Notes: generated from the sequence alone by a model not told the origin. A stretch of 45,083 bases of DNA from an uncultured Acidimicrobiaceae bacterium (GCA_947258375.1 CAMYIJ010000049.1:1-45083); one strand, 5' to 3'; positions 1 to 8,979 are shown, counted from the stretch's first letter. A program made the numbers and translations.

Positions 1-688
1 GGAAGTCGATGTGTCCCTGCCCCGCCGCCAGTCGGTTGCTGTCGGTGAACTGCACGTGATGGACGCGGTCGCCGGCCGCCCGTAATGATTCGGCCAGATC
101 CGCCTCCTCGATGTTCATGTGAAACGTATCGGGGAGGACTCCGAGGTTGTCGAGGTCCACGTCGCTGATGAACTGGAGCGCATCCTGGACCGTGTTGATG
201 TAGTTCGTCTCGTAGCGGTTGATCGGCTCGATGACGAGTGAGATCCCCTGCATAGCCGCGTACTCGCCGTAGCTGCGAACTGCATCCACGGCTCGCCGGT
301 ACTGGTCGGCCTGCTCCACGTCGGTTCCGGTCAAGGTGCCCCGCACGCCGCCGATCACGACCATCGCCTCCCAGGGAGTCGCCAGATCGATGATGCGGCA
401 CATGCGCTCCGCGAGCCGGCTCCGGATGTCGGGATCATCCGACGTCGGCGACCAGCCGTCGGAGTAGAACGACTGGCCGGTAGCGATCGCCGAGAGTTGG
501 AGCCCGGATTGCCGCAGGCCCTCGTCACATGCGACCACGGCGGGATCGGCCGGATCGCGCACGCTGACTTCGATGGCGTCATATCCCAGGTCGACCGCGG
601 CCTCGATTGCCGCCGGCCACTCCCCGGCAAAGAGCAAGGCGGCGAAGTCGGCCGGAGTGGGGGAGATGGCCATGCTCGTCCTGAACAT
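1..688 (-). CDS. Sugar phosphate isomerase/epimerase (TIM barrel), C-terminus cut by window edge
   Basis: Only the first 229 residues are present; the gene runs off the left edge. The visible part is an AP-endonuclease-2-type TIM barrel. EPINRYET (Glu154) and DTFHMNIE (Asp187, His190) are metal- and substrate-binding motifs of the D-tagatose/D-psicose 3-epimerase and hydroxypyruvate isomerase group, followed by a conserved His-rich VHHVQFTDSNR. Start ATG at 688 has GGGAGA six bases upstream; a second in-frame ATG at 673 is possible. The zinc dehydrogenase lies 37 bases upstream on the same strand, so the two are probably co-transcribed and may interconvert and oxidise a sugar or polyol. The exact substrate cannot be read from the motifs. 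Confidence 0.88.
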   Translation of the reverse strand, partial: MFRTSMAISPTPADFAALLFAGEWPAAIEAAVDLGYDAIEVSVRDPADPAVVACDEGLRQSGLQLSAIATGQSFYSDGWSPTSDDPDIRSRLAERMCRIIDLATPWEAMVVIGGVRGTLTGTDVEQADQYRRAVDAVRSYGEYAAMQGISLVIEPINRYETNYINTVQDALQFISDVDLDNLGVLPDTFHMNIEEADLAESLRAAGDRVHHVQFTDSNRLAAGQGHIDF

Positions 689-725
689 CAGACGTCTCCC
701 CGCTTTCCGATCGGTGCCCGGACCC

Positions 726-1823
726 TCACTGGGTGTTGGGCTGGATCAGGACCTTGAGCGCACCATCGAGGCGTTGCGTGAAGGTGTCATACGCCGTGGC
801 GAAATCCTGAATACCGAAGGTATGGGTCGTGACGATGTCAACGTCGAGCTTGCCTTCTGCGATGAGCGGGATGACCTCGACGCAGGTCCCGGGGTTGGCG
901 CGCACGCCGAACAGGTCCATCTCCTCGAACACGATTCTCTGCAAGGGCAGGACGCATGGTTCGAGGGGCACTCCGATCAACGCCACCCGGCCGCCCTTCC
1001 TGGTCATCGAGACCGCGTCGGCCGGCGTGTTGCCGCGGGCCGCGGTGTCGACGGTGAAGTGGGCTCCCTTTCCCTCGGTGAGCTCCCGCACGGCCTCGGG
1101 CCCATCGGTGTTGGAGTTGTCGACGACCTCGAAGCCGAGCGCGGTCGCGGTCTTGAGGCGTTCCCCCCGCCCCACCATGATCACCCGCGCCGCTCCCATC
1201 AGTTGGGCGAGCTGGCCGGCCAGCAAGCCCTGCGCCCCGGGGCCGATGATGGCGGCGGTCTCTCCGGCCCGGGCACCGGCCCGCTTCACCGCATGGAGGG
1301 CGATCGAGCTGGCATCCACGAGCGCCGCCTGCTCGAGGGTCATCGAGTCGGGAATCTTGAAGACACTCTTGATCGAGCTGGGGTGGTACTGACGCATTGC
1401 CCCGGTGGAGTAGTGGCCGTAGTGACGGTGCCCGACGTCCTCGTTGCCGTAGTTGTCGCACAGGTTGTAGCGGCCGATCGCACATTGCCGGCAGTAGCCG
1501 CACCCAGCATGAGCCGTCCCGGCGACCCGATCGCCCGGTTGAAACCCGAGCTCGGCCGATCCCTCGCCGAGGGCGACGACGGTGCCCGACCACTCGTGAC
1601 CCGGCGTGTACGGGTATCCCCGCGGCCAGCCCTTCTTGAGGAAGTTCCCCGAGATGATCTCCTTGTCGGTGCCGCAGATAGCGACCGAGTGAACCTCACA
1701 CAGGACTTCCTGAGGGCCCACCGGCGGTACGGCCGTCGTCTGCACCTCGAACTCGTTCGGTCCGAGAAGAGCCAGCGCATCCATTGTCGAGGGGATGGTC
1801 CCTTCCGTCGCGGCTTGTGGCAT
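726..1823 (-). CDS. Zinc-dependent alcohol/polyol dehydrogenase (MDR family)
   Basis: A 365-residue medium-chain dehydrogenase, normal family length. The N-terminal GroES-like domain has catalytic-zinc ligand candidates Cys50 (ICGTD) and His76-Glu77 (PGHEW). The structural-zinc cluster is Cys108, Cys111, Cys114 and Cys122. The Rossmann nucleotide motif (IGPGAQG) is near residues 193-199. Start at 1823 is chosen because AAGGAG lies just upstream; longer upstream starts lack such a site and begin in Arg-rich, non-family sequence. It resembles threonine/sorbitol-dehydrogenase-like enzymes that oxidise a secondary alcohol with NAD(P)+. The substrate is unknown; the neighbouring isomerase/epimerase suggests a sugar or polyol. 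Confidence 0.9.
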   Translation of the reverse strand: MPQAATEGTIPSTMDALALLGPNEFEVQTTAVPPVGPQEVLCEVHSVAICGTDKEIISGNFLKKGWPRGYPYTPGHEWSGTVVALGEGSAELGFQPGDRVAGTAHAGCGYCRQCAIGRYNLCDNYGNEDVGHRHYGHYSTGAMRQYHPSSIKSVFKIPDSMTLEQAALVDASSIALHAVKRAGARAGETAAIIGPGAQGLLAGQLAQLMGAARVIMVGRGERLKTATALGFEVVDNSNTDGPEAVRELTEGKGAHFTVDTAARGNTPADAVSMTRKGGRVALIGVPLEPCVLPLQRIVFEEMDLFGVRANPGTCVEVIPLIAEGKLDVDIVTTHTFGIQDFATAYDTFTQRLDGALKVLIQPNTQ

Positions 1824-1992
1824 CGGAACTCCTTCTGGGTCTAAGCGTGCCCCTGATCGTATCGGCCCTTGCCGGCGCCGTCTCGGGCCTTTTGGCCTCA
1901 TTCGTCCACGCGCCCGACAGCCGGCACGTATCCGAGCACCTTCGGTGCGCGGCCGGTAGATTGACGGCCATGCTCAGAAAGGATGAACCGAA

Positions 1993-2367
1993 ATGGTGAA
2001 GGCGATAGCGGCGGCGGATCTGCCCCGACTGCGATCAACCAGAGACACCCGCGATCGGATTGATCTCATCACCCCGGACATTTTCGGTCTCCGCGACATC
2101 AAGGCCGATCGGATCACCTATCACCCCGGTGACACTGCGGCCGCCCACTACCACTTGGACGCCAAGCACTTCTTCTTCGTGCTCGATGGCAGCGGGACTC
2201 TGCACGCCGATGAGAAGGTGATCGAACTGGCCGCCGGGGACGTGGCGCTGATCGAGGAGAACGAAGTCCACTGGTTCGAGAACACCGGAACCGAGGAGTT
2301 CACCTTCATCGAGCTGTGGGTTCCGACCCCGAGCGAAACTGTCTGGGTCGATCCCGACGACACCTGA
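1993..2367 (+). CDS. Small single-domain cupin protein
   Basis: A 124-residue single cupin. Motif 1 covers the stretch with HYHLD (two His) and a Gly-rich turn (VLDGSG). Motif 2 is GDVALIEENEVHWFENTG, supplying a further His. These ligands predict a bound divalent metal in a small beta barrel. Such cupins act as isomerases, dioxygenases or binding proteins, and the sequence does not discriminate. AAAGGA lies about ten bases before the ATG. It is divergent from the dehydrogenase at 1823, with 169 bases between them that presumably hold both promoters. An inverted repeat and a terminator follow its stop codon, so it appears to be a single-gene unit. Confidence 0.85.
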   Translation: MVKAIAAADLPRLRSTRDTRDRIDLITPDIFGLRDIKADRITYHPGDTAAAHYHLDAKHFFFVLDGSGTLHADEKVIELAAGDVALIEENEVHWFENTGTEEFTFIELWVPTPSETVWVDPDDT

Positions 2368-2379
2368 ACGTGGGCACCC

Positions 2380-2399
2380 ACCGCGTGAGTTCACGCGGT
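2380..2399 (+). other. Perfect 20-bp inverted repeat after the cupin gene
   Basis: ACCGCGTGA (2380-2388) and TCACGCGGT (2391-2399) form a perfect inverted repeat 12 bases after the cupin stop. As RNA it gives a seven- to eight-pair GC-rich hairpin. There is no T-run after it, so it may be an mRNA 3' stabiliser or a factor-dependent end rather than a classical terminator. Confidence 0.55.
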
Positions 2400-2464
2400 C
2401 ACCACAACTAGACGAGATCGGTCTACCAAACCGGCTGTCGTACGTCTCGCAGGTGTTGGCCAAA

Positions 2465-2488
2465 GGAGTCTGGTGACTCCCCGTTTTT
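2465..2488 (+). terminator. Rho-independent terminator
   Basis: GGAGTC (2465-2470), loop TGGT, GACTCC (2475-2480), then CCG and five T (2484-2488). A six-pair stem followed by a T-run on the plus strand fits an intrinsic terminator closing the cupin transcript before the ABC-transporter promoter. Confidence 0.65.
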
Positions 2489-2531
2489 GCGGATTGTCGC
2501 CACGATCAGATCCGATCGCGCTCAGACTCTG

Positions 2532-2561
2532 TTGACAGCAAAAGTCACGCTCGCCTATGTT
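2532..2561 (+). promoter_or_regulatory. Sigma-70-type promoter of the ABC importer
   Basis: TTGACA (2532-2537), an 18-base spacer and TATGTT (2556-2561). This is a near-consensus -35/-10 pair. The predicted start of transcription, around 2568, lies immediately before the LacI-type palindrome at 2573, the usual layout for repression by a bound LacI-family protein. Confidence 0.6.
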
Positions 2562-2572
2562 CTCGTGATTAC

Positions 2573-2586
2573 TGCAATCGATTGCA
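2573..2586. promoter_or_regulatory. LacI-family operator, perfect 14-bp palindrome
   Basis: TGCAATCGATTGCA is fully self-complementary with the central CG typical of LacI/GalR-family operators. It sits just after the predicted transcription start and 52 bases before the binding-protein ATG. The same element recurs at 8966, 33501, 35873, 37941 and 38019. Confidence 0.75.
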
Positions 2587-2638
2587 TGGTTGTCATGATG
2601 ACGACAGGTTGCAGAGGCAATGCAGCATGGAGGAGCAA

Positions 2639-4441
2639 ATGAGAATCTCGGACCATCGATTTATGCGCCGGTTGGCGCTGATCGCGATGGCGATATCGCT
2701 GGTGATGGCCGCCTGCTCGAGCGACGACCCGGCAGATACCACCACCCCGGCAGCGCCGACGACTACGGCAGCTGGATCGGACACGACCGCGGGCGGCTCC
2801 GACACCGCGGCGCCGACGACACCACCGACGACGGCGCCCTCGGGAGATGACGTCAAGAACGCCGGACTGTATGTTCACGCCGCCGACGACGAGCCCCTTA
2901 GCCTCGACCCGGCAGGAGTCGCGGCCGGTGAGGCCGGCGAAACGGTGATCCTCCAGGTGTACGATCGGTTGGTTGAGATCGGCCCCGGCGGCCCTGACCT
3001 GATCCCCGGTCTTTCCAGCGAGGTGCCGACTGCGGCCAACGGGCTGATCTCGGCCGACGGGCTCACCTACACGTTCCCGATCCGCGACGGCGTGGTGTTT
3101 CACGACGGCAGCTCGCTGACGGCCGACGTCGTCAAGTTCAACTGGGACCGCGTGCTGACCATGGACCTGCCGGAGGGTAACTCCAGTGTGGTCGCCGACC
3201 TCGTCGCGAGCACGAGCGTCGACGGCAACAACTTCGTCGTAACGCTGAAGGAACGCAATGCAGCGTTCCTCAACTCGGTTGTTACGGCTGCGGTCGCCTC
3301 GATCGTTAGCCAAGACGCTGTGGAGGCAAACGGCGGTGTTGTCGCCGGCCAGCCCAACGATTTCCTAACAGGCAACGCAGTGGGCTCCGGCCCCTACGAA
3401 TTGACCGCGTGGAACCGGGGCGAGACCATCGAGCTTGCGGTGTTCGATGGCTACTGGGGCGAGGCTGCCAAGCTCAACGTACGGATCCAGCAGGTGCCGG
3501 ACTCCGACGTGCGGGTGCTCGGATTGCGGGCCGGTGACTTCGACTCGATCGAAACCGATCCAACCTTCATCGCCGACCTGGAGGACGCCGATGGCGTTTC
3601 CATCTTCCAAGAAGGCTGGCTGCTCGAGCCGGTCCATGTCGGGTTGAACCTCGATATCCAGGCAGACGCGTTGCCGGACACCGATACCGTTCCGGCCGAC
3701 TTCTTCCACGACCCGCGGGTGCGAAGGGCATTCAACTTCGCATTCAGCTACGACAACTTCTCGGCTGCGCTGCAGGGCCTCGGCGGTCCGATCCCGCACT
3801 ACCTGCCGCAGGGCATGCTCGGCTACGACGAGTCGCTGCCACAGTTCGAGACCGATCTGGCGCTTGCGGAGCAGTTGTTCCGCGAGACGGGCTGGTGGGA
3901 CACGGGCTTCCGCGCCACCGTGCTGGTCGAGGAGGGCGGCATCTTCGAGACCGCCGGGCTCGTGTTGAAGGACTCGATCGAGGGCCTCAACCCGGCCTTC
4001 CAGATCGACGTGCTGGCAGTGGTCGAGGTGCAGTTCGACGATGCTCACGGCACGACCCCGTTCGAGTACCCGATGTGGATCAAGAACGCCGATCCGTTCG
4101 CCGATCCGGCGGCGCTGTTCGCGGCCTACGTCCACCCGGACGGTGAGTGGGGCTCGGTGCACAAGTTCGCCAACGGATATCAGGATGCCGACCGGATCGC
4201 CCAGTTGATCGACGAGGCCGCGGTGTCCATCGACACGGCAGAGCGCGTTGCCAACTATCAAGAGGTGGCTCGCATCCTCTACGAAGATCCAGTGTGGATC
4301 ATCCCGGGCAACGAGCGAGCTCTGATGGCGCATCGCAGTTGGGTGCAGAACTTCCAGATGAACCCGCTGTGGCCGCGGCCCAGCCTGAAGTTCGCCCTCT
4401 TCCGTATTGAGATTGTCCTCCAGATATTGCAGCTTCTTTAA
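2639..4441 (+). CDS. ABC transporter substrate-binding lipoprotein, peptide/nickel class (SBP family 5), aberrant 3' end
   Basis: A 600-residue extracytoplasmic binding protein. The signal peptide has MRRLAL, a hydrophobic stretch and lipobox MAAC, with Cys26 as the predicted lipidated residue. A Thr/Ala/Pro/Ser-rich linker (about 30-85) follows, then a family-5 binding domain (LSLDPAG near the start; FRDGVVFHDG-like FPIRDGVVFHDG; YPMWIKNADPFADPAALF late). Start ATG 2639 has GGAGGAG directly upstream. The permease and ATPase genes follow in order, so it is the receptor of an oligopeptide/nickel-type importer of unknown ligand. The final codons after KFALFR run into AT-rich DNA (from about 4405), so the last dozen residues are unlikely to be native. 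Confidence 0.9.
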   Translation: MRISDHRFMRRLALIAMAISLVMAACSSDDPADTTTPAAPTTTAAGSDTTAGGSDTAAPTTPPTTAPSGDDVKNAGLYVHAADDEPLSLDPAGVAAGEAGETVILQVYDRLVEIGPGGPDLIPGLSSEVPTAANGLISADGLTYTFPIRDGVVFHDGSSLTADVVKFNWDRVLTMDLPEGNSSVVADLVASTSVDGNNFVVTLKERNAAFLNSVVTAAVASIVSQDAVEANGGVVAGQPNDFLTGNAVGSGPYELTAWNRGETIELAVFDGYWGEAAKLNVRIQQVPDSDVRVLGLRAGDFDSIETDPTFIADLEDADGVSIFQEGWLLEPVHVGLNLDIQADALPDTDTVPADFFHDPRVRRAFNFAFSYDNFSAALQGLGGPIPHYLPQGMLGYDESLPQFETDLALAEQLFRETGWWDTGFRATVLVEEGGIFETAGLVLKDSIEGLNPAFQIDVLAVVEVQFDDAHGTTPFEYPMWIKNADPFADPAALFAAYVHPDGEWGSVHKFANGYQDADRIAQLIDEAAVSIDTAERVANYQEVARILYEDPVWIIPGNERALMAHRSWVQNFQMNPLWPRPSLKFALFRIEIVLQILQLL

Positions 4442-4616
4442 TATACCGTCTGATAGCGCAGTCCCCGAAGTCTCACCCCACTTTCTGAGCTTTTCATCGA
4501 GACTGTTGAGCCTGGATATACCTTCAGCTCTTAGCCTTTCCATAGGTATAACTGTTTTCTCAAGCTTTACCTCTGAAGCTCCTGATTTAATGAACTTTTC
4601 TTTTATCTTTAGACTC
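4405..4616. other. AT-rich block of foreign composition replacing the binding-protein/permease junction
   Basis: About 210 bases are strikingly AT-rich against uniformly GC-rich flanks. On the minus strand the block reads without a stop as about 70 codons using AGA, AGG, ATA and AAA freely, including MERLRAEGISRLNSLDEK and LSDGILKKLQYLEDNL. It therefore looks like an internal piece of a protein gene from a different, AT-rich organism. It removes the native end of the binding-protein gene and the first membrane segment of the permease gene. The source protein was not recognised. No inverted repeats, target duplication or transposase marks the edges. Confidence 0.8.
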
Positions 4617-5448
4617 GCTTCCCGAGCAGTACGTCCGGTGGGTGGCAGGGGTGTTCCGGGGCGACCTGGGCTTCTCCGGGGTCTCGGCGGCGCCGGTCAT
4701 GGACGTGCTCCCGAAACGCTTGGCGGCGACGCTGGAGCTTTCGGTCGCCGCGGCGATCGTTGCGGTGTCGATGGGGATAGCCCTGGGCACTTTCGCGGGA
4801 GCAAGACGGAACCGCCTCCCGGATCACCTCACCCGGATCTTCGCCATCAGCGGGGCGGCCACCCCGATCTTCTGGTTCGCCATAGTGATGCTGATCATCT
4901 TCTGGGTATACCTCGGCTGGTTTCCTGTCGGCAGATCGGACGCCACGATCTTCGCCTCGATCGCGCACCCAACTGGGGTGTACACCCTGGACGCGATCCT
5001 GGCAGGGAGCTGGACCGCGTTTCGTGACGCCGTCTGGCACCTGACGCTGCCGGCGCTAACGCTCGGCTACGGCGCCACCGCGATCATCACCCGCATGATG
5101 CGGTCCTCGTTGGCCGAGGAACTCAACGAGGACTACGTTGACGCCGCCCGGGCCAAGGGCCTGCCGGAGCGCTTGGTGCTGCGGCGCCACGCCCGCCGTA
5201 ACGCCCTGATTCCGACGGTCACCGTTATCGGGCTCGGGTTCGGCTTCTTGCTGCAGGGCTCGGTGGTGGTCGAGATCATCTTCATCTGGCCGGGTCTGGG
5301 GCGGTGGATGGCCGATGCGGTGCTGCGCGGCGATCAGGCCACAATCATGGCCTACGTCCTCTTCACCAGCATTCTGTTCCTGATCGTGAACCTCATCGTC
5401 GATGTCCTCTACGCCTACCTCGACCGCCGTGTCGTGTTAGGAGGCTGA
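4617..5448 (+). pseudogene. ABC transporter permease, DppB class, 5' end missing
   Basis: The readable frame begins mid-protein at about 4617 (LPEQYVRW, then a GTG at 4642) and continues to 5448, about 270-277 residues. DppB-family permeases are about 310-340 residues and begin with a membrane helix plus about 60-70 further residues, all absent here. The remainder is sound: several membrane helices and the EAA coupling loop (EELNEDYVDAARAKGLPE) that contacts the ATPases. An in-frame stop at 4591 lies inside the AT-rich block, so no full-length start is reachable. Either the gene is broken by the insertion or the assembly is chimeric here; if chimeric, the natural gene is intact. The next permease begins three bases after the stop. 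Confidence 0.85.
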
Positions 5449-5451
5449 GCG

Positions 5452-6378
5452 ATGGTCGACAGCACTGCTCCCGGGACCACCCTGGCGCCGGCCGTCTCCG
5501 GGCCCTTGGCGGTTCGGCTGCGCCGCGCCGGGGAGCTGTCGCGCGAAGTGCTGCGCAACCCGACCACCTTTCTGGGGCTGATCATCATCGTGGGTTTGAT
5601 CACGATGGCGGCGCTGGCCCCGGTCCTCACCGAGCCCAACACCCCCGACGCCTATCAGATGCCGCGCGACTGGGGCGCTATCAACGAACCCCCGGGCACG
5701 CCGGGTCACATCTTCGGCACGACTTCGACCGGCGGTGACGTGTTCTACGGCGTTGTCTGGGGCGCTCGTACCTCGCTGCGCATGTCCATGATCGTGGTTG
5801 GTTTCACGGTGGTCTTCGGCACCGCTATGGGTAGCATCGCCGGCTTCGTCGGCGGCCGGGTCGATGAGATCATCATGCGCATCGTCGACGTGCTGCTCGC
5901 CATTCCCGAGCTGATCTTCGCCCTGGCAATTGCCGCCGTGTTGGGACCTTCATTCGCCAACATCATCTTCGCCCTCAGCGTCGTCTTCTGGGTGAAGTAC
6001 GCCCGCATCATCCGCGGGCAGATAATCCATGTGAAGCAAAACGACTACGTCGATTCGGCGCGGGTCGTCGGCGACTCCAAGTTCAATATCTACCGCAAGG
6101 ACGTCCTGCCCAACTCGGTGACCCCGGTGGTGGTGCAGGCCACGCTCGACATGGGCGGCATCGTGCTGGTGGGGGCCACCCTCAGCTTCATCGGCCTCGC
6201 CGAAGCGGGGCTCGCCGAATGGGGCGTGCTGGTCAGCGAGGGCCAGGCCGGGATCTCGTCCGGCCGCTGGTGGGCTTCGACGATCCCGGGGGCGATGGTG
6301 TTCCTCTGGGCGCTGGCATTCAACCTGCTCGGCGACGGCCTGCGCGACGTGCTCGACCCACGGACGGGGGGTCGATGA
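5452..6378 (+). CDS. ABC transporter permease, DppC class
   Basis: A 308-residue inner-membrane permease, full length for the family. It has an N-terminal cytoplasmic tail, a membrane helix (about 40-60), a periplasmic loop with the IFGTTSTGGDVF signature found before the transport domain (near 87-98), then five further helices. The EAA loop is QNDYVDSARVVGDSKFNIY (about 196-214). It pairs with the DppB-class permease three bases upstream to form the channel of the peptide/nickel-class importer. Its stop overlaps the ATPase start (ATGA), implying translational coupling. The sequence does not indicate the ligand. Confidence 0.93.
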   Translation: MVDSTAPGTTLAPAVSGPLAVRLRRAGELSREVLRNPTTFLGLIIIVGLITMAALAPVLTEPNTPDAYQMPRDWGAINEPPGTPGHIFGTTSTGGDVFYGVVWGARTSLRMSMIVVGFTVVFGTAMGSIAGFVGGRVDEIIMRIVDVLLAIPELIFALAIAAVLGPSFANIIFALSVVFWVKYARIIRGQIIHVKQNDYVDSARVVGDSKFNIYRKDVLPNSVTPVVVQATLDMGGIVLVGATLSFIGLAEAGLAEWGVLVSEGQAGISSGRWWASTIPGAMVFLWALAFNLLGDGLRDVLDPRTGGR

Positions 6379-7592
6379 CGGCCGCGGCGCAGTTACCGGC
6401 CGCCGACAGGACCACTGCGCTGGTGGCGTCGGTCGAGGACCTGAAAGTGCACTTCGAGACGAAGGCGGGCGTGCTCCACGCGGTCGACGGTGTCTCTTTC
6501 GACATCGCCGATGGAGAGACGGTCGGCCTGGTCGGGGAGACCGGTTGCGGCAAGAGCGTGACGGCGCGGTCGTTCCTCCGGCTCATCCCGACGCCGCCCG
6601 GTAAGTACGCCGGCGGCAGCATCAAGTTCTGGTCCAAAGAGGCCCGGGCCAACGGCAGCGATCCGGTCGATCTGCTATCGGTCCCCACCTCCGACATACT
6701 GGACATCCGCGGCAACCGCATTGCGATGATCTTCCAGGATCCCGGCAAGGCGCTCAACCCGGCACTAGCGATTCGGGAGCAAGTTGCCGAGGTCTTCTAC
6801 CAGCACCGCAGCGACGATCTGCTGGCGGAGTGGAACGGCAATCCGCCATCCGTCATCCGCCGCGCCGCTGGGCAGCGGTCCGGCAAGCTCGAATGGGTGG
6901 CGATGAAGTTCCCGCCGCTACGTTCGCAAGCCCGCCGGCTGCGCAAGCGGGTCGACGACCTGGTCGGCGAGGCCCTGGCTGAGACGCAGATCCCCAACCC
7001 ACGCAAGATCATGGCGAGTTACCCGCACGAGCTGTCGGGGGGGATGAAACAGCGGGTGATGATCGCCCAGGCGCTGGCCTGCAACCCCGACCTGCTTATC
7101 GCCGACGAGCCGACGACCGCGCTCGACGTCACGATCCAGGCACGCATCCTCGAACTGATCCGCGAACTCCAGCACGCCCACCAGACCTCGGTGCTGTATA
7201 TCAGCCACGACCTCTCCCTGGTGCGGCGGATCTGCGACCGCATCGCGGTGATGTACGCCGGACGCATCGCCGAGATCGGCACCACCAACGAGATCTTCCA
7301 CGAGCCCCGCCACCCGTACACCCGGGGCCTGCTGGCGGCGGTACCCTCGTTCGCTCATGAGCGTGGAAAACTCGCTGCCATTGAGGGCAATGTCCCCGAG
7401 CTGATCAGCCCCCCGGCGAGCTGCCGCTTCCACACCAGGTGTGAGTACGCCACCGAGATCTGCAGACGGATCGATCCGGTCCTCGACGGCCACGGGATCG
7501 GCCGCTCCGTTGCCTGCCATGGTTACGTATCGCCGGAGGAGCTGGGAGTTGCCGCCGCGGATATTCCCCGGCTCGATCGGAGCCCCGCATGA
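6375..7592 (+). CDS. ABC transporter ATP-binding protein, DppD class
   Basis: A 405-residue cytoplasmic ATPase. Walker A is GETGCGKS (about 54-61), the Q-loop is MIFQDPGKALNP, the ABC signature is LSGGMKQR (about 218-225) and Walker B is LLIADEPTTALD (about 238-249). The H-loop is YISHDLSL. The C-terminal oligopeptide-transporter region ends in CRFHTRCEYATEIC. The ATG overlaps the upstream permease stop. Between Q-loop and signature there is an unusually long basic segment (about residues 140-205, roughly 40 extra residues) compared with typical DppD proteins. Both DppD and DppF here carry such enlargements, suggesting co-evolved helical domains. Confidence 0.94.
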   Translation: MTAAAQLPAADRTTALVASVEDLKVHFETKAGVLHAVDGVSFDIADGETVGLVGETGCGKSVTARSFLRLIPTPPGKYAGGSIKFWSKEARANGSDPVDLLSVPTSDILDIRGNRIAMIFQDPGKALNPALAIREQVAEVFYQHRSDDLLAEWNGNPPSVIRRAAGQRSGKLEWVAMKFPPLRSQARRLRKRVDDLVGEALAETQIPNPRKIMASYPHELSGGMKQRVMIAQALACNPDLLIADEPTTALDVTIQARILELIRELQHAHQTSVLYISHDLSLVRRICDRIAVMYAGRIAEIGTTNEIFHEPRHPYTRGLLAAVPSFAHERGKLAAIEGNVPELISPPASCRFHTRCEYATEICRRIDPVLDGHGIGRSVACHGYVSPEELGVAAADIPRLDRSPA

Positions 7593-8953
7593 CGGCCGTG
7601 CGCGATGAGCCGCTCGCTCCGGAGCCCGGTGTGGATAGTGCCCCGGTCATCACCGTGCGGGGAGTGAGGAAGTACTTCCCAATCCGGGAGGGTGTCCTGC
7701 AGAAAGTGGTGGGTCACGTTCGAGCCGTCGACGGGGTCAGCTTCGAGATTCCCCGCGGGGAGACGTTGGGGCTGGTCGGCGAAAGCGGCTGCGGCAAGAC
7801 CACGCTGGGGCGCTGCATCGCCGGTCTCACGGATGCCACCGACGGCGGCATCTACTTCCGGTTGGCGGAATCCGATCGCCTGTTCCTCGACGAGATGGAC
7901 GCCGTGCCGGAGGCGGAGCGGACACTGCAACACCAGGCCCGGATCGAAGCTATCGACCTGGCGCATCGCATCGACCGAATGAAGGGTGACTCCTGGCGCA
8001 GCTACCGGCGCAATTGCCAGTTCGTGTTCCAGGACGCTTTCAGCTCGCTCAACCCCCGTCAGCTTGTGAAGGACATCGTCGGCCGTCCTCTCAAGGTCTA
8101 CAAGGAAGCCTCCGGTCCGGAGCTGACGGATCGGGTGGTCGATCTGCTGCAGAGCGTCGGAATGGGTCGGCAGCATCTCTATCGCTACCCCCATGAGTTC
8201 TCCGGGGGTCAGCGGCAGCGCATCTCCATCGCCCGGGCCCTGGCCCTCGAGCCGGAGTTCATCGTCCTCGACGAGCCCACGAGCGCCCTCGACGTGTCGG
8301 TGCAGTCGCAGATCCTCAACCTGCTCCACGAGCTGCAGCAGGAACGGGGGCTCACCTATCTGTTCATTACCCACGATCTCGGCGTGGTGCGGTTGATGAG
8401 CGACGACATCGTGGTGATGTATCTGGGCGAGGTGATGGAGCGAGCCACCGCCTCCGAGCTGTTTGCGGCGCCGCGTCATCCCTACACCGAAGCGCTGCTG
8501 GCAGCCAACCCGGACCTCCTCGAGGGTGATGAGGAGGCAGAGATGCGTGGTCTCGAAGGGACGGTGCCCGACCCGGCCCGTCCTCCACAGGGCTGCCGCT
8601 TCCATACCCGGTGTCCGGCAGCCATCCCGCAGTGTGGCTGGGAGGTGGACGATGCGGTGGCGTGGTTGGCTGACAACTCGACGACGCTCGACGAGCTGAG
8701 CGGCGTGGAGCGAGCTTCGGAGTTCGATGCCGCGGTCAGGTTCCGCGACTCGGATGCCGCTGCCGAGGCGAAGGCGCTGCTTGAAGGGCCGGAGGTGAGC
8801 GCACCGATGCAGGGTGCTCTGCTGGCGCTGAGTGCTTCGGGAGCGGAGTTGAGGATCCAGTTCACCGAGGTGGACCCGGTCGAGCTCGAAGACGTCGGGG
8901 AGGGGCACCTCACCTCTTGCATCCTGCACACCTCGCGGTCGACCCACCTTTGA
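7589..8953 (+). CDS. ABC transporter ATP-binding protein, DppF class, with insertion and long C-terminal tail
   Basis: A 454-residue partner ATPase, longer than the usual 320-350. Walker A is GESGCGKT (about 63-70), the signature is FSGGQRQR (about 203-210), Walker B is [12 protein letters not shown] and the H-loop is FITHDLGV. The oligopeptide-transporter Cys motif [14 protein letters not shown] lies near 335-348. An acidic/charged insertion of about 45 residues lies between Walker A and the Q-loop ([11 protein letters not shown]). About 105 residues follow the Cys motif, rich in Ala/Glu/Asp, with no recognised domain. The ATG overlaps dppD (ATGA). It ends 12 bases before the next LacI-type palindrome, so the importer operon closes here. 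Confidence 0.93.
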   Translation: MTAVRDEPLAPEPGVDSAPVITVRGVRKYFPIREGVLQKVVGHVRAVDGVSFEIPRGETLGLVGESGCGKTTLGRCIAGLTDATDGGIYFRLAESDRLFLDEMDAVPEAERTLQHQARIEAIDLAHRIDRMKGDSWRSYRRNCQFVFQDAFSSLNPRQLVKDIVGRPLKVYKEASGPELTDRVVDLLQSVGMGRQHLYRYPHEFSGGQRQRISIARALALEPEFIVLDEPTSALDVSVQSQILNLLHELQQERGLTYLFITHDLGVVRLMSDDIVVMYLGEVMERATASELFAAPRHPYTEALLAANPDLLEGDEEAEMRGLEGTVPDPARPPQGCRFHTRCPAAIPQCGWEVDDAVAWLADNSTTLDELSGVERASEFDAAVRFRDSDAAAEAKALLEGPEVSAPMQGALLALSASGAELRIQFTEVDPVELEDVGEGHLTSCILHTSRSTHL

Positions 8954-8965
8954 CGAGCGCGGCCC

Positions 8966-8979
8966 CGCAATCGATTGCA
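8966..8979. promoter_or_regulatory. LacI-family operator upstream of the 2-hydroxyacid dehydrogenase operon
   Basis: CGCAATCGATTGCA matches the 14-bp consensus with one substitution; the inner 12 bases are a perfect palindrome. It lies in the 100-base gap between dppF and the dehydrogenase, so genes 9054-12187 can be controlled with, or separately from, the importer. Confidence 0.7.

Noticed and set aside
573..1844. Long plus-strand open frame over the zinc dehydrogenase
   Set aside because: Composition is His/Arg/Gly-rich without any family motif, and the minus strand has a complete MDR dehydrogenase with zinc motifs; this is a high-GC shadow frame.
2400..2464. Possible tRNA or small RNA between the two hairpins after the cupin
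   Set aside because: No acceptor-stem complementarity or T-loop GTTCxA pattern could be found.
3365..4543. 392-codon minus-strand frame over the binding protein
   Set aside because: Its first ~50 codons come from the AT-rich block and the rest is antisense of a clear SBP-5 gene; the join of two unlike compositions shows it is not one protein.
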